Origin: Williamwhitmania taraxaci
GTDB lineage: Bacteria; Bacteroidota; Bacteroidia; Bacteroidales; Williamwhitmaniaceae
DNA: 41,306 nt
Assembly (NCBI RefSeq): GCF_900096565.1
Contig: NZ_FMYP01000037.1
Coordinates: 1 to 41,306 of the forward strand
Reading direction: 5' to 3'
Shown here piece after piece: positions 7,671 to 16,161 of the stretch (the first letter of the stretch is position 1; each line of letters begins with the position of its first letter). The translations under genes and the position numbers were made by a program. The notes beneath the pieces were generated by a model. That model saw only the letters and a list, made by a program, of their open reading frames with translations. It ran no database searches and was not told the origin of the DNA.

Positions 7671-7821
7671 GCCCTGAAAGGGCGATATATAATAGCCGTT
7701 GGTGGCATCGTATTGGGTCGATTTATCGAACTAATGCTATGCAAGCCCACGGTGAAGAGAAATCGAACAATTGGCGGCGCGAACCGCAGCTGAATAGAAT
7801 AAAAGGCCATGTTGCGCCGCC
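7671..7821. repeat. REP-like palindromic element
   Basis: It begins with a short perfect hairpin GCCCTGAAAGGGC (7671-7683) and contains a second inverted repeat, GGCGGCGC at 7773-7780 with GCGCCGCC at 7814-7821. The first hairpin followed by GATATATAATAGCC resembles dispersed extragenic palindromes found in many Bacteroidota genomes (recalled, not searched). No gene is seen in the whole 7563-7895 spacer. Confidence 0.5.
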
Positions 7822-7856
7822 TTAGCCTGCATGTGAATTTTAAAGCATATTGTAAA

Positions 7857-7874
7857 GATGCACAATTGTGCGTC
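7857..7874. promoter_or_regulatory. 18-nt palindrome upstream of the second riboswitch
   Basis: GATGCACAATTGTGCGTC is symmetric apart from one pair (GATGC versus GCGTC) and lies about 20 nt before the second riboswitch, where its promoter would be expected. It could be a regulator-binding site or simply part of the leader. There is no independent evidence. Confidence 0.3.
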
Positions 7875-7895
7875 TCAGTTATAGTGTATCGATGT

Positions 7896-8076
7896 AGGTG
7901 AGGATGGTGTAAACCATCCTTTAAAAGGGAATCTCGTTGAAATCGGGAGCAGCCCCCGCTACTGTAAATCTGAGGTGTTGCCTTAGTATGGTCACTGTTC
8001 TGTGCACGGAACGGGAAGGCCAAGGCAATCGCGAGCTAACGCTTGCGGCAGATGAGTCAGGAAACCTGCCTACATC
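7896..8076 (+). ncRNA. cobalamin riboswitch 2
   Basis: Aptamer blocks in order: hairpin GGATGG/CCATCC at 7902-7919, AAAGGGAATCTCGTTGAAA, the core CCCCCGCTACTGTAAA at about 7953, TCACTG at about 7992, GGAACGGGAAGG, and the B12 box AGTCAGGAAACCTGCC at 8055-8070. About 100 nt of leader, including a GAGCTCGTCGGACTCGG segment, separates it from the btuB-like start and may hold the expression platform. It is independent of the first riboswitch, with which it differs in nearly all variable positions. Confidence 0.94.
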
Positions 8077-8177
8077 CATTGTGTATGCATAGTCTTCGGG
8101 GTGAAGAGTAGATCCATCGTGATTTAGCTCGTCGGACTCGGCTATGGTTTGTATAAACTTAACCGCTGACAACAGAA

Positions 8178-10358
8178 ATGAAACGTTTTTTTCAGATAAT
8201 AGTAATGATTGTCGCTGCATCGGGATTCGTTCGCGGAGAGCAGCTATCCGATACTATCTCCATACAGGAGGTAACCGTATCATCTTTTCGTAAGCAAATC
8301 GCTCGGGATCGTCTCCCGCAAAAGGTCGAAGTTATTACCCGTGAACAAATTGAAAGAGCTGGAACCTCCGATATCTCCGACATCCTGAAAAAGGAGGGTG
8401 GCTTGGATGTAATCCAATATCCAGGTATGCTTTCAGGTGTTGGTATTCGTGGTTTTCGTCCGGCTACAAGCGGTCTCAACCAGCGCGTGCTGGTGCTCAT
8501 CGATGGTCGTCCATCGGCTTCCACGAACCTTGCCATGATCGACCTTACGGGAGTGGAAAGGGTCGAAATTATTAAGGGTCCCGCCTCGGCCATATACGGC
8601 CCACAGGCAGTGGGTGGGGTTGTTAACATCATCACTCGCAAGTCGAGCGGAAAATTGCAGGGTAAGGGCACGGTTGGTTATGGCTCTTTTCAACAAACCG
8701 AAGCTTCGGCTCAGGTTGGCGGAACCATTTCTGGCCCTGTCGATTTCGACTTCAGCCTAAACCGCTATCAGCGAAACAAGAACTATAAAATTGGCAAGAA
8801 CAATCTCTTCCGCGATGCTCTTGGTTTCGACGAAATAAGCAGCTATTTTTCCAAGGGCGACTCCACTATGGTCGAAACCGACGACCGTGGCGATGGCGAT
8901 GTTCGACCCAACACCAAGTATACTCGCTATGGAAGCCGCGGAAGGATTGGCGTGCAGCTCTCCTCCGATTGGCGTCTCGATTTTTCCGTAGATGGAGTTT
9001 TTGCCGATGATGTTGAGGATCCCGGCGATATAAAGGATGGCTCTAACAAACCTGGACTAAAAGACGTATCGCGCCTGAGCAGTGATATTTCGCTTACAGG
9101 CAAACTTGCGCCAACCAATACACTTACACTGCGCGTTTTTTATGGTTTTCAGCTGGCTAAAAACATGACTACTTACGAAGGGGTTCCTTCTGCGCTGATT
9201 CACCCATATAAGTCATACAACGAAACAACCGCTTGGAAGGGCGTGCAGGTTACCGACATGGTAACCATGGGGAGTAATACCTTCTTTTTCGGGCTGGAGA
9301 ACAACCAAAGCAATTTCGATTCCCGTCGCTTCAAAAAGGATGGCTCCCGAGTGGCTCCCTACAAGCCAAACTATTCCTTTATTACCACCGGGGTGTTTGC
9401 TCAAGGCAACATCAACCTGGTGGCCGATAAGCTATTTATCTTGGGTGGAGTTCGTTTCGATAACATTCAGTATAAGGTTTTCGAAACCGAGTTGATGACC
9501 TACAAGGAGCGAAGCGAGAACAACCAGTTCTTTAGCCCCAGCCTCGGGTTGCGCTATCAGGTTCTCCCCGGATTAAACCTTAAGGGAACCGTTGGCTATG
9601 GCTTTTCACCCGCCGATATCTACTCGGTGGCAGGGTACAATGAGGTGTTTTCCAAAAAGCCGAAACATGTAACAATTTACGCAGGCAATGCGGAGCTTAA
9701 AAATATGGAGAGCCTTACACGCGAGTTGGGCGTTACCTATGGCGATAAGGCCGGACTTTGGAGTGCTGAGCTATCCTACTTCTGGACTACCTACAAGAAC
9801 AACTCTATTGAGAAGTTTATTCCGGCTACAAGCCTTGAACTAACAGCCAGTGGCGATACCATTGATGCTCGGGTCAACTATCAAAATGCCCCTTCAAATA
9901 CAATTCAAGGGTTGGAGAGCAGTGGCTCATTCGATTTTGGTAAGCTGGCCGGATGGAACTCCTCTTTGCAGCTGTGGGCTTCTTACAGCCACCTGTTTAC
10001 CGCCAACGAGGTAGCCGATGAGTATGGCATTGGGCAAACTACCCGAAAGATGCTCAACGTGGCCATGGATAATCTTCGCACTGGTATTTCCTTCGATGAT
10101 AGCAAAAACCTCTATGCAAGCCTAAGTTTCCGCTACGTAGGCGACCGTTTCGATCGTAACTGGAACTACTGGGATCGCTACGTGGAGACCACTTATGCCA
10201 ACTATATGGTGGCCGATTTTGTGACTGGGTATCGGTTCCTAAAACACCACGAGTTAAGCCTTTCTGTGAATAACCTTACCGACGAAAACTACTACGAAAA
10301 GCGGGGATACAACATGCCAGGACGTAGCTTCTGGATTCGTTACTCTTTCAAATTCTAA
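8178..10358 (+). CDS. btuB: BtuB-like TonB-dependent outer-membrane receptor
   Basis: A 726-aa outer-membrane protein. A signal peptide of about 20 residues is followed by a plug domain: DTISIQEVTVSS resembles a TonB box region, then EQIERAGTSDISDILKK, VGIRGF and VERVEIIKGPASAIYGPQAVGGVVNIITRK. The remainder is a 22-strand-type barrel ending with aromatic RSFWIRYSFKF. The B12 riboswitch just upstream makes corrinoid import the likely job, with TonB/ExbBD and the periplasmic binding protein as partners. No SusD-like or BtuG-like surface lipoprotein is next to it. A terminator hairpin lies 13 nt after the stop. Confidence 0.92.
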   Translation: MKRFFQIIVMIVAASGFVRGEQLSDTISIQEVTVSSFRKQIARDRLPQKVEVITREQIERAGTSDISDILKKEGGLDVIQYPGMLSGVGIRGFRPATSGLNQRVLVLIDGRPSASTNLAMIDLTGVERVEIIKGPASAIYGPQAVGGVVNIITRKSSGKLQGKGTVGYGSFQQTEASAQVGGTISGPVDFDFSLNRYQRNKNYKIGKNNLFRDALGFDEISSYFSKGDSTMVETDDRGDGDVRPNTKYTRYGSRGRIGVQLSSDWRLDFSVDGVFADDVEDPGDIKDGSNKPGLKDVSRLSSDISLTGKLAPTNTLTLRVFYGFQLAKNMTTYEGVPSALIHPYKSYNETTAWKGVQVTDMVTMGSNTFFFGLENNQSNFDSRRFKKDGSRVAPYKPNYSFITTGVFAQGNINLVADKLFILGGVRFDNIQYKVFETELMTYKERSENNQFFSPSLGLRYQVLPGLNLKGTVGYGFSPADIYSVAGYNEVFSKKPKHVTIYAGNAELKNMESLTRELGVTYGDKAGLWSAELSYFWTTYKNNSIEKFIPATSLELTASGDTIDARVNYQNAPSNTIQGLESSGSFDFGKLAGWNSSLQLWASYSHLFTANEVADEYGIGQTTRKMLNVAMDNLRTGISFDDSKNLYASLSFRYVGDRFDRNWNYWDRYVETTYANYMVADFVTGYRFLKHHELSLSVNNLTDENYYEKRGYNMPGRSFWIRYSFKF

Positions 10359-10371
10359 ACTATTAAAACAG

Positions 10372-10400
10372 GCGATAGGGTTCACTACCTATCGCTTTTT
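10372..10400 (+). terminator. Rho-independent terminator after btuB
   Basis: Stem GCGATAGG (10372-10379) pairs perfectly with CCTATCGC (10388-10395), with an 8-nt loop and then TTTTT. It separates the riboswitch-controlled receptor from cobT, which starts only 18 nt after the T run. cobT must therefore depend on readthrough or a promoter hidden in this region. Confidence 0.88.
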
Positions 10401-10417
10401 ATATGCCATAACTACCT

Positions 10418-11482
10418 ATGAAACTAACCATCGCACCTCTAAGTAATGTGCTAACAGAATCGCTGTTGTCGAAGATTGATAACAAAACCAAGCCTGTTGG
10501 TTCCTTGGGCCTTTTAGAGCGTCTAGCACTTCAAGTGGGGCGCATTCAAAATACCCTAACCCCGGCAATTAAGCATCCGGTTATGTTTACCGTGGCGGCC
10601 GATCATGGCATCACCGATGAGGGCGTGAGCCCTTGTCCAACCGATATCACCTGGCAGCAATGCCTCAACTTTCTCAATGGTGGAGGCGGTATTAACGTTT
10701 TTACTCGCCATGCGGGTATGGATTTTTATCTGGTAGATGCTGGGGTAAAGTTCACCTTTGAGCCGCACGCCAAGCTTATCGATGCTAAGGTCCGCTTTGG
10801 TTCGCGCAACTTTGCCAAGGAGCCTGCCCTTACCCGTGCCGAGTGCCAACAGGCAATGAGGAATGGTGGGGAGATTGTTCAGAAGGTATTCAACGAGGGC
10901 TGCAACACTGTTGGGTTTGGTGAGATGGGTATTGGTAATACTAGTCCGGCATCGGTGCTGCTTTCAATCTTCGCAAAGATTCCTTTGGACGAAACGGTGG
11001 GTGCCGGCTCGGGTCTCGATAAGTTTGGTGTGGGGCACAAGCTACACGTGCTTAAAACAGCGGTAGAAAAGCATGGGATTCCTACCGATCCAATTGATGT
11101 GCTTTCCACCTACGGAGGTTTGGAGATTGCCACCATTGCCGGCGGAATGCTAAAGGCAGCCGAGCTGGGCATGGTAATTCTGGTGGATGGCTACATTACC
11201 ACCTCTGCACTGTTGGCAGCACATGCCATCAATCCATTTGTTGTAGATTACTGCATATTTGGACATCAGAGCATGGAGCCGGGACATAAGAAGATGATTG
11301 ACTTCCTTGGCGGTGAGGCGGTTCTTAAACTCGATATGCGCCTAGGTGAGGGCACCGGTGCTGCTCTATCGCTCCATATTGTTGACGCTGCGCTGAAGTT
11401 CCTGAACGAAATGGCTTCCTTCGAAATGGCCTCAGTTACCAGCACCACCCATATTCGTGGAATAGAAAAATGTGAATTGTAA
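10418..11482 (+). CDS. cobT: nicotinate-nucleotide:dimethylbenzimidazole phosphoribosyltransferase CobT
   Basis: CobT activates the lower-ligand base: it transfers phosphoribose from nicotinate mononucleotide to dimethylbenzimidazole or a related base, giving alpha-ribazole phosphate. The length (354 aa) is typical. Family motifs visible are NKTKPVGSLGLLERLA near residue 23, VAADHGITDEGVSPCP, GFGEMGIGNTSPAS and GAGSGLDKFGVGHK. The catalytic glutamate is in RLGEGTGAAL (Glu about residue 311). The extreme C-terminus (after the STTHIRGIEKC segment) runs into AT-rich, repeat-like sequence. No bluB or bza gene for base synthesis is in the window. Confidence 0.96.
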   Translation: MKLTIAPLSNVLTESLLSKIDNKTKPVGSLGLLERLALQVGRIQNTLTPAIKHPVMFTVAADHGITDEGVSPCPTDITWQQCLNFLNGGGGINVFTRHAGMDFYLVDAGVKFTFEPHAKLIDAKVRFGSRNFAKEPALTRAECQQAMRNGGEIVQKVFNEGCNTVGFGEMGIGNTSPASVLLSIFAKIPLDETVGAGSGLDKFGVGHKLHVLKTAVEKHGIPTDPIDVLSTYGGLEIATIAGGMLKAAELGMVILVDGYITTSALLAAHAINPFVVDYCIFGHQSMEPGHKKMIDFLGGEAVLKLDMRLGEGTGAALSLHIVDAALKFLNEMASFEMASVTSTTHIRGIEKCEL

Positions 11483-11732
11483 GTAGTGAAATGTGAATTC
11501 AAGTAGAAGTTATTCGGGAGTTAGACTGAAGTTAATCAGAAGTTAAAGGAGTCATAGAAGTTAGATGGAGTTAAAAGAAGTTAGAGGAAGTTAGATGGAG
11601 TTAAAAGAAGTTAGAAGAATACGCATTTTCTTTGTGATTCTCTTTGGTTATTTTCTCAGTGCTCTCCGTGGTTAAAAAAAAGAAGTTAGAGAAATAAAAG
11701 AAGTTAGATAAACCCTTAAACCCCTCTTTTCA
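11483..11732 (-). repeat. repeat-rich spacer between cobT and cobS
   Basis: GAAGTTAGA and GGAGTTAAAA words alternate throughout, including two near-identical 30-nt units at about 11548-11607. An ACAGAG-type block in reverse orientation (CTTTGTGATTCTC to CTCCGTGGTTAA) lies at about 11628-11674. Compared with the cbiB-side spacer (4528-4909) the same words are on the opposite strand. Confidence 0.85.
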
Positions 11733-12488
11733 ATGCTAAAACGTGAACTAAAAATATTCTTCACTTCCCTAATGTTCTTCACCCGCCTTCCCGTATGGAG
11801 GCTGTCGGAGTTTACTCAGGACACCCACAACAAAGCATCACGGTACCTGCCCATGGTGGGATGGATTGTTGGGGGAGTTGCTGCGCTCGTTTTCTGGCTT
11901 GCAGCGCAGGTGTTGCCTATGAATGTTGCCGTATTGCTAAGCATGGCTTCTACCATTTTGCTAACTGGTGCTTTTCACGAAGATGGTTTCTCCGATGTGT
12001 GCGATGGCTTTGGTGGCGGCTACACTCCCGAGCAAATGCTCACCATAATGAAGGATAGCCGTGTGGGTGCATATGGGGTAATTGGAACTTTCTTTATTCT
12101 TGGGTTGAAGTGGGCCGCGCTTGTGGCTATTCCTGTTTCGCTTATTCCCATTGCCCTTGTGGCAGGGCATAGCATTAGCCGAATGTTTGCAATGCTGGTA
12201 ATTGCCACCGCCGATTACGTAAAGGAGAATCCGGGTAGCAAGTCCAAACCGCTTGCCCATCGACTGGGGGCAGGAGAGCTGGTTTTTGCAATAATAACTG
12301 GCCTATTGCCGTTGCTTCTGTTGCCCTGGCTAATATCCCTTTCGCTAGTTTTGGTATTGCTTACTTTCATTGGGTTTCGGGCCTATATTCTCAAGAAGCT
12401 AAATGGCTACTCCGGCGATTGCCTCGGTGCCATGCAGCAAATTACCGAGGTGGTGTTTTATTTGGGAGTAATTGTTCTCCTTCGGTAG
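11733..12488 (+). CDS. cobS: adenosylcobinamide-GDP ribazoletransferase CobS
   Basis: An integral-membrane enzyme of 251 aa, normal for the family, that joins adenosylcobinamide-GDP and alpha-ribazole (phosphate) to give the complete cobalamin (phosphate). Diagnostic segments are FFTRLPV near residue 16, YLPMVGWIVGG, the metal-binding GAFHEDGFSDVCDGFGGG (seen as HEDGFSDVCDGFGG), MKDSRVGAYGVIG, and the late GYSGDCLGAMQQITE. Several hydrophobic helices fill the second half. It acts with CobU and CobC encoded downstream. Confidence 0.96.
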   Translation: MLKRELKIFFTSLMFFTRLPVWRLSEFTQDTHNKASRYLPMVGWIVGGVAALVFWLAAQVLPMNVAVLLSMASTILLTGAFHEDGFSDVCDGFGGGYTPEQMLTIMKDSRVGAYGVIGTFFILGLKWAALVAIPVSLIPIALVAGHSISRMFAMLVIATADYVKENPGSKSKPLAHRLGAGELVFAIITGLLPLLLLPWLISLSLVLVLLTFIGFRAYILKKLNGYSGDCLGAMQQITEVVFYLGVIVLLR

Positions 12489-12821
12489 TGAAAGAGTTTA
12501 AGCGGAGGGTGGTTAGGAGTCAAAGGAGTAAGCGAAGTCATAGAAGTTAAATGAATATGCATTGAACTTTGTGTATCTCTGTGGTTAGAAAAATGAATTT
12601 AAACGGAAGTTAGATGAAGAAAATAGCAGAGGAAATAAATGAAGAAAATAACAGAGGAAATAAATGAAGTTATAAGAAGTTAGAGGGAGTTAGATGAATA
12701 AAAAAAACGCAAATAAATGAAGAAAAAAAGTAAACGTATTAATTTCGATTAGGTAAGTATTGAAGCACACGTCTTTTAACTTTTAACTTTTCACCTTTAA
12801 CCCTTTCACTTATCACTTCGC
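12489..12821 (-). repeat. repeat-rich spacer between cobS and cobC
   Basis: A 333-nt gap without a gene. It contains GAAGTTAA words, a reversed ACAGAG-type block at about 12571-12590, GAGGAAATAAATGAAG repeated at about 12631 and 12653, and a terminal pyrimidine block of CTTTTAACTTTT/CACCTTTAACC words running up to the cobC start. No clear -7 element is seen. Confidence 0.82.
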
Positions 12822-13391
12822 ATGAAACAAATCTTCCTCATACGCCACTTTAAATGTGCCAACGCCGATGGCCTCTGCTATGGCCAAACCGATTTGCTTC
12901 CCGATGCCGGTTTCGATGATAGCCTCGCTTCCCTTCGAGCCACACTTTTGGGATTTGAAGTGGAAAAGGTTGTTTCCAGCCCCTTGAGCCGCTGCCTTCT
13001 TATTGCCGAAGAACTTGATTCTTCCTCACCAGTAAGCATTGAACCATGCCTTATGGAGATAGATTTTGGAAGGTGGGAGAATAAACTCTGGACCGACATT
13101 CCCCGCCACGAGCTCGATACTTGGGGCACTTCATTTATGGATTGCGCCCCGCATGGTGGCGAAACGTTTCGGCAACTCTATAACCGAACATGGGCCGCTT
13201 TTCAGGAGGTTCGGCAGCTTCCTTACAACCGAATTGCAGTGGTTACGCATGCCGGACCTATTCGCGCCATACTCGCCGGATTGCTTGAAATGCCGCTTCA
13301 CCGAGCTTTTGCTCTTAACCCTCAGTATGGCTCTGTTACTAAAATATCCTTTGTAAATGAACAAAGCTATACTATCGACTTTATTTGTTAG
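12822..13391 (+). CDS. cobC: histidine phosphatase, alpha-ribazole phosphatase CobC
   Basis: A 189-aa phosphoglycerate-mutase-superfamily phosphatase that probably removes the 5'-phosphate from alpha-ribazole phosphate or adenosylcobalamin phosphate. The N-terminal nucleophile motif reads LIRHFKC (His about residue 9) in place of the usual RHG, followed by GLCYGQTD, which is typical of CobC proteins. MEIDFGRWENK and the second catalytic histidine in AVVTHAGPIRAIL are also present. It ends 3 nt before cobU, so the assignment to the cobalamin pathway is well supported by context. Confidence 0.9.
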   Translation: MKQIFLIRHFKCANADGLCYGQTDLLPDAGFDDSLASLRATLLGFEVEKVVSSPLSRCLLIAEELDSSSPVSIEPCLMEIDFGRWENKLWTDIPRHELDTWGTSFMDCAPHGGETFRQLYNRTWAAFQEVRQLPYNRIAVVTHAGPIRAILAGLLEMPLHRAFALNPQYGSVTKISFVNEQSYTIDFIC

Positions 13392-13394
13392 CAG

Positions 13395-13898
13395 ATGATA
13401 CACCTAATCACCGGTGGCCAGCGCTCCGGTAAAAGCCGACAGGCGCAGCAGCTGGCCCTGAATCTTTCCCCAAGGCCCGTTTACGTGGCCACCTCTCGCA
13501 TTTGGGATGAGGAGCACGGCAAGCGCATTACCCGTCACCGCGAAGATAGAGCCAACCTTTTCGATACCGTTGAGGAGGAGCTACGCATTGGCGAGCTAAA
13601 CCTCGCCGGGCGCGTAGTGGTGGTCGATTGCATTACCCTTTGGCTTACCAATATCTTCTTCGATTTTGAAGCCGACGTGGAGAGATCTCTTATATTTGCA
13701 AAGGAACAGCTTGCTTTGCTTGCACAGCAGGACGCACACTTGCTTTTGGTCTCCAACGAAATTGGAATGGGAGGAACATCGCCCAACGAGCTGCAGGTTA
13801 AGTTCACCGACCTCCAAGGCTTCGTTAACCAGCATATTGCTCAGCTGGCCGATAACGTTACGCTCATGGTTTCGGGAATTCCTGTTTCAGTAAAATAG
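13395..13898 (+). CDS. cobU: adenosylcobinamide kinase / adenosylcobinamide-phosphate guanylyltransferase CobU
   Basis: A 167-aa bifunctional enzyme that phosphorylates adenosylcobinamide and then transfers GMP to give adenosylcobinamide-GDP. The P-loop is GGQRSGKS at residues 7-14. The guanylylated histidine is probably His48 in RITRHREDR. VVVDCITLWLTN supplies the second nucleotide-binding motif, and SNEIGMGGTSPNELQ with SGIPVSVK closes the protein as in other CobU sequences. It follows cobC with a 3-nt gap. Confidence 0.96.
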   Translation: MIHLITGGQRSGKSRQAQQLALNLSPRPVYVATSRIWDEEHGKRITRHREDRANLFDTVEEELRIGELNLAGRVVVVDCITLWLTNIFFDFEADVERSLIFAKEQLALLAQQDAHLLLVSNEIGMGGTSPNELQVKFTDLQGFVNQHIAQLADNVTLMVSGIPVSVK

Positions 13899-14023
13899 AT
13901 GAATTGAACGCGGATGGATATGATCTATCGTTTCTTTTTCGCAATCTTTGTCAGGTTTTTTTGAACAGTTTGTCCCAATTATTGTAATTACCATTAAACT
14001 ATTATAAACCTATTTTTACTAAA

Positions 14024-14605
14024 ATGGATCCACTAAAAATATACACCAAGGGTGGCGATAAAGGTACCACCAGTATTTGCGGAGGTATTCGCGTCGAGAA
14101 GGACGATATCCGTATTGAGGCCAACGGCACGCTCGACGAGGCTTGCTCTACCATTGGCATTGCTCGTGCCATGCTTAAGGATGATAAAGAGCTGCACGAT
14201 ATGCTGCTTGCTATTCAGGAAAGCATGATGACCATAATGGGCGTTGTGGCCACTCCATCTATAATGCTTTATGAGCATCCTCCACGGCTGCCCGAGCTTA
14301 CCACCGAATGGATGGAAAAGCATATCGACGACATTCATGCCGAGATGGGCGACGATAGCGAGTTTTTCTTGCTTCCCGGAGGTAACATTCTGTCGGCACA
14401 AATACATGTTGCACGCACCCAGCTGCGCCGTGCCGAGCGCCACCTTGTTGCCCTAAATAGGGTCGACGAGCTCCACGAAGTGGTTATTCCTTGGGTAAAC
14501 CGCCTCAGCGATCTTTTCTTTGCTTTAGCTCGCGTTACTCTTCACCGCTCGGGCGATGGCGAGGATAAGTGGCACAAATTTCAGACTAAAATCGTTGGAC
14601 AGTAA
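14024..14605 (+). CDS. pduO: PduO-type cob(I)alamin adenosyltransferase
   Basis: This enzyme attaches the upper adenosyl ligand from ATP to Co(I) corrinoids. The length is 193 aa. The PduO family signature is clear: YTKGGDKGTTSICGG near the N-terminus (ATP-binding loop), ANGTLDEACSTIGIAR, and the C-terminal ARTQLRRAERHLVALN and WVNRLSDLFFALAR helices. In this locus it probably adenosylates cobyrinic acid a,c-diamide, the product of CbiA encoded next, before CobQ acts. The 125-nt gap to cobU leaves room for its own promoter, though none matches well. Confidence 0.94.
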   Translation: MDPLKIYTKGGDKGTTSICGGIRVEKDDIRIEANGTLDEACSTIGIARAMLKDDKELHDMLLAIQESMMTIMGVVATPSIMLYEHPPRLPELTTEWMEKHIDDIHAEMGDDSEFFLLPGGNILSAQIHVARTQLRRAERHLVALNRVDELHEVVIPWVNRLSDLFFALARVTLHRSGDGEDKWHKFQTKIVGQ

Positions 14606-14615
14606 GCCTCAGTTT

Positions 14616-15887
14616 ATGATTGCTGCGGGTAATAGTGGTTCCGGAAAAACCACCATTACCCTTGGCTTGTTGCGCGCCTTGCAAAACAGAGGCATCAATG
14701 TGCAGAGTTTTAAGGTGGGCCCCGATTTCATCGACCCGCTGCACCACCGTCATGCCTCTGGAAAAGCATCCATCAACCTCGATATTTTTATGGCAGGGGA
14801 GGAGGGCGTATGCAAGGAGTATTCCCTGTATGCGTCATCGGCTCATACCGTTGTTGTGGAAGGAGTAATGGGTCTTTTCGATGGCTCGGTGCGCGACACT
14901 GCCAGCAGTGCCCATGTGGCTAAGCTGCTCGGCATTCCGGTTATTGTGGTGCTCGATGCATCTTCCATGGCCTATACCGCCGCCGCCATTTTGCACGGAC
15001 TTACAACTTTCGATTCAAAGCTAACCATAGCCGGTGTGGTATTTAACTTCTGCGGAAGCGAGGGGCACGCCGAAATGCTGCGCGATGCAGCCGAGAGTGT
15101 CGGCGTGAGATGCCTGGGATGTATTCCGCGCACCGAGCTGGTCTCGCTTAAGAGTCGCCACCTGGGGCTTAACTACGAGGCCGCAGCCGACCAAGTCTAC
15201 AGCGCCATGGCCCAGCTTATGGAGCAGCATCTCAACATTAACGAGCTGCTGGAGCACACCACTCCCTTTCGGTTTGAGCCTGTTTCCGATTCGGTGCCGA
15301 CAGGGAAGCTGCGCATTGCCGTGGCCTACGATGAGGCGTTTTGCTTCACCTACGAGCACAACCTTCGATTGCTAGCCCAGCTAGGAACGGTTAAATTCTT
15401 TAGCCCACTGCACGATGCCCATTGTCCCGACGCCGATTTGGTTTACCTTCCCGGTGGCTACCCTGAGCTGTTTGCCCAGCAGCTGGCCGCAAATGAATCT
15501 ATGAAGCAAAGCCTTCTTGCCCTTAAGCGCACAGGTGCCAAAATATTTGGTGAGTGCGGAGGCATGATGTATATGGGCAAAACGCTCCAGACTTCCGATG
15601 GCGTGGTTCATCGCATGTGTGGGCTGCTACCGGTGGAAACCACCATGCTCGGTTCTGGCTTTTCGTTAGGCTACAGACGAATTTCTCGTGGCAAGGAGGT
15701 TTACTACGGCCATGAATTTCACTACTCAAGCTACGCTTCAAATCCGGTGAATACACTCCCTGTGGTAGTCGAGAATGCAAACGGAAAAGTTCTCCAATCC
15801 CCAATTATTGCCGAAGGAAAGGTGTTGGGGTCGTATCTCCATTTTTATTTTAGAACCGAAGTTGAAATAACCCAGCTTCTATTTTAG
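14616..15887 (+). CDS. cbiA: cobyrinic acid a,c-diamide synthase CbiA
   Basis: A glutamine-dependent amidotransferase that amidates the a and c side chains of cobyrinic acid. The N-terminal ATPase domain has the P-loop AGNSGSGKTT, followed by FKVGPDFIDPLHH and VVVEGVMGLFDG. The C-terminal glutaminase domain has the nucleophile in FGECGGMMYMG and a late GSYLHFYF histidine. ATG 14616 is used here. A TTG at 14595 would add LDSKPQF, a plausible N-terminus that overlaps the end of the adenosyltransferase gene by 11 nt. About 424 aa, slightly short for the family. It is the last gene of the B12 locus. Confidence 0.94.
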   Translation: MIAAGNSGSGKTTITLGLLRALQNRGINVQSFKVGPDFIDPLHHRHASGKASINLDIFMAGEEGVCKEYSLYASSAHTVVVEGVMGLFDGSVRDTASSAHVAKLLGIPVIVVLDASSMAYTAAAILHGLTTFDSKLTIAGVVFNFCGSEGHAEMLRDAAESVGVRCLGCIPRTELVSLKSRHLGLNYEAAADQVYSAMAQLMEQHLNINELLEHTTPFRFEPVSDSVPTGKLRIAVAYDEAFCFTYEHNLRLLAQLGTVKFFSPLHDAHCPDADLVYLPGGYPELFAQQLAANESMKQSLLALKRTGAKIFGECGGMMYMGKTLQTSDGVVHRMCGLLPVETTMLGSGFSLGYRRISRGKEVYYGHEFHYSSYASNPVNTLPVVVENANGKVLQSPIIAEGKVLGSYLHFYFRTEVEITQLLF

Positions 15888-16161
15888 TTGCGCTAGCTAT
15901 CTCACCCTATCAATAATCTCCCCGGCTTAGGCGAATGAAATTACTGTATTTAGGACTCAAGCATTAGTAGCAATTTACCCACTGCTATCCTATAAACTGC
16001 ACTTATCACTTGAATTCAAAAAATATTGTTCATCCATCCAGCACCTTATATCAACATTATATATACCTTGGGGTGAAAATAAAAACAGCTAAAGCTGGGT
16101 TTGTAAACGAGTTATGCCTAATGCTAATAAACGACCGTGAAACCCTAAACAGATCGACAAA
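15888..16161. other. junction between the B12 locus and an AT-rich island
   Basis: No gene is seen. Base composition drops from the GC-balanced cob genes to AT-rich sequence. The stretch carries GGGTTTGTAAACGAGTTATG just before the nuclease gene; its TAAACGAGTTA part (16104-16114) is repeated at 18970-18980. Confidence 0.5.
16104..16114 (+). repeat. 11-nt direct repeat, left copy
   Basis: TAAACGAGTTA, 48 nt before the OLD-like gene. The identical sequence at 18970-18980 lies on the other side of the gene pair, so the two copies bracket about 2.9 kb holding just the nuclease and helicase genes. Confidence 0.45.

Noticed and set aside
7667-8220. Minus-strand ORFs across the second riboswitch
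   Set aside because: The conserved cobalamin aptamer blocks and the REP-like palindrome explain this sequence. The translations look random.
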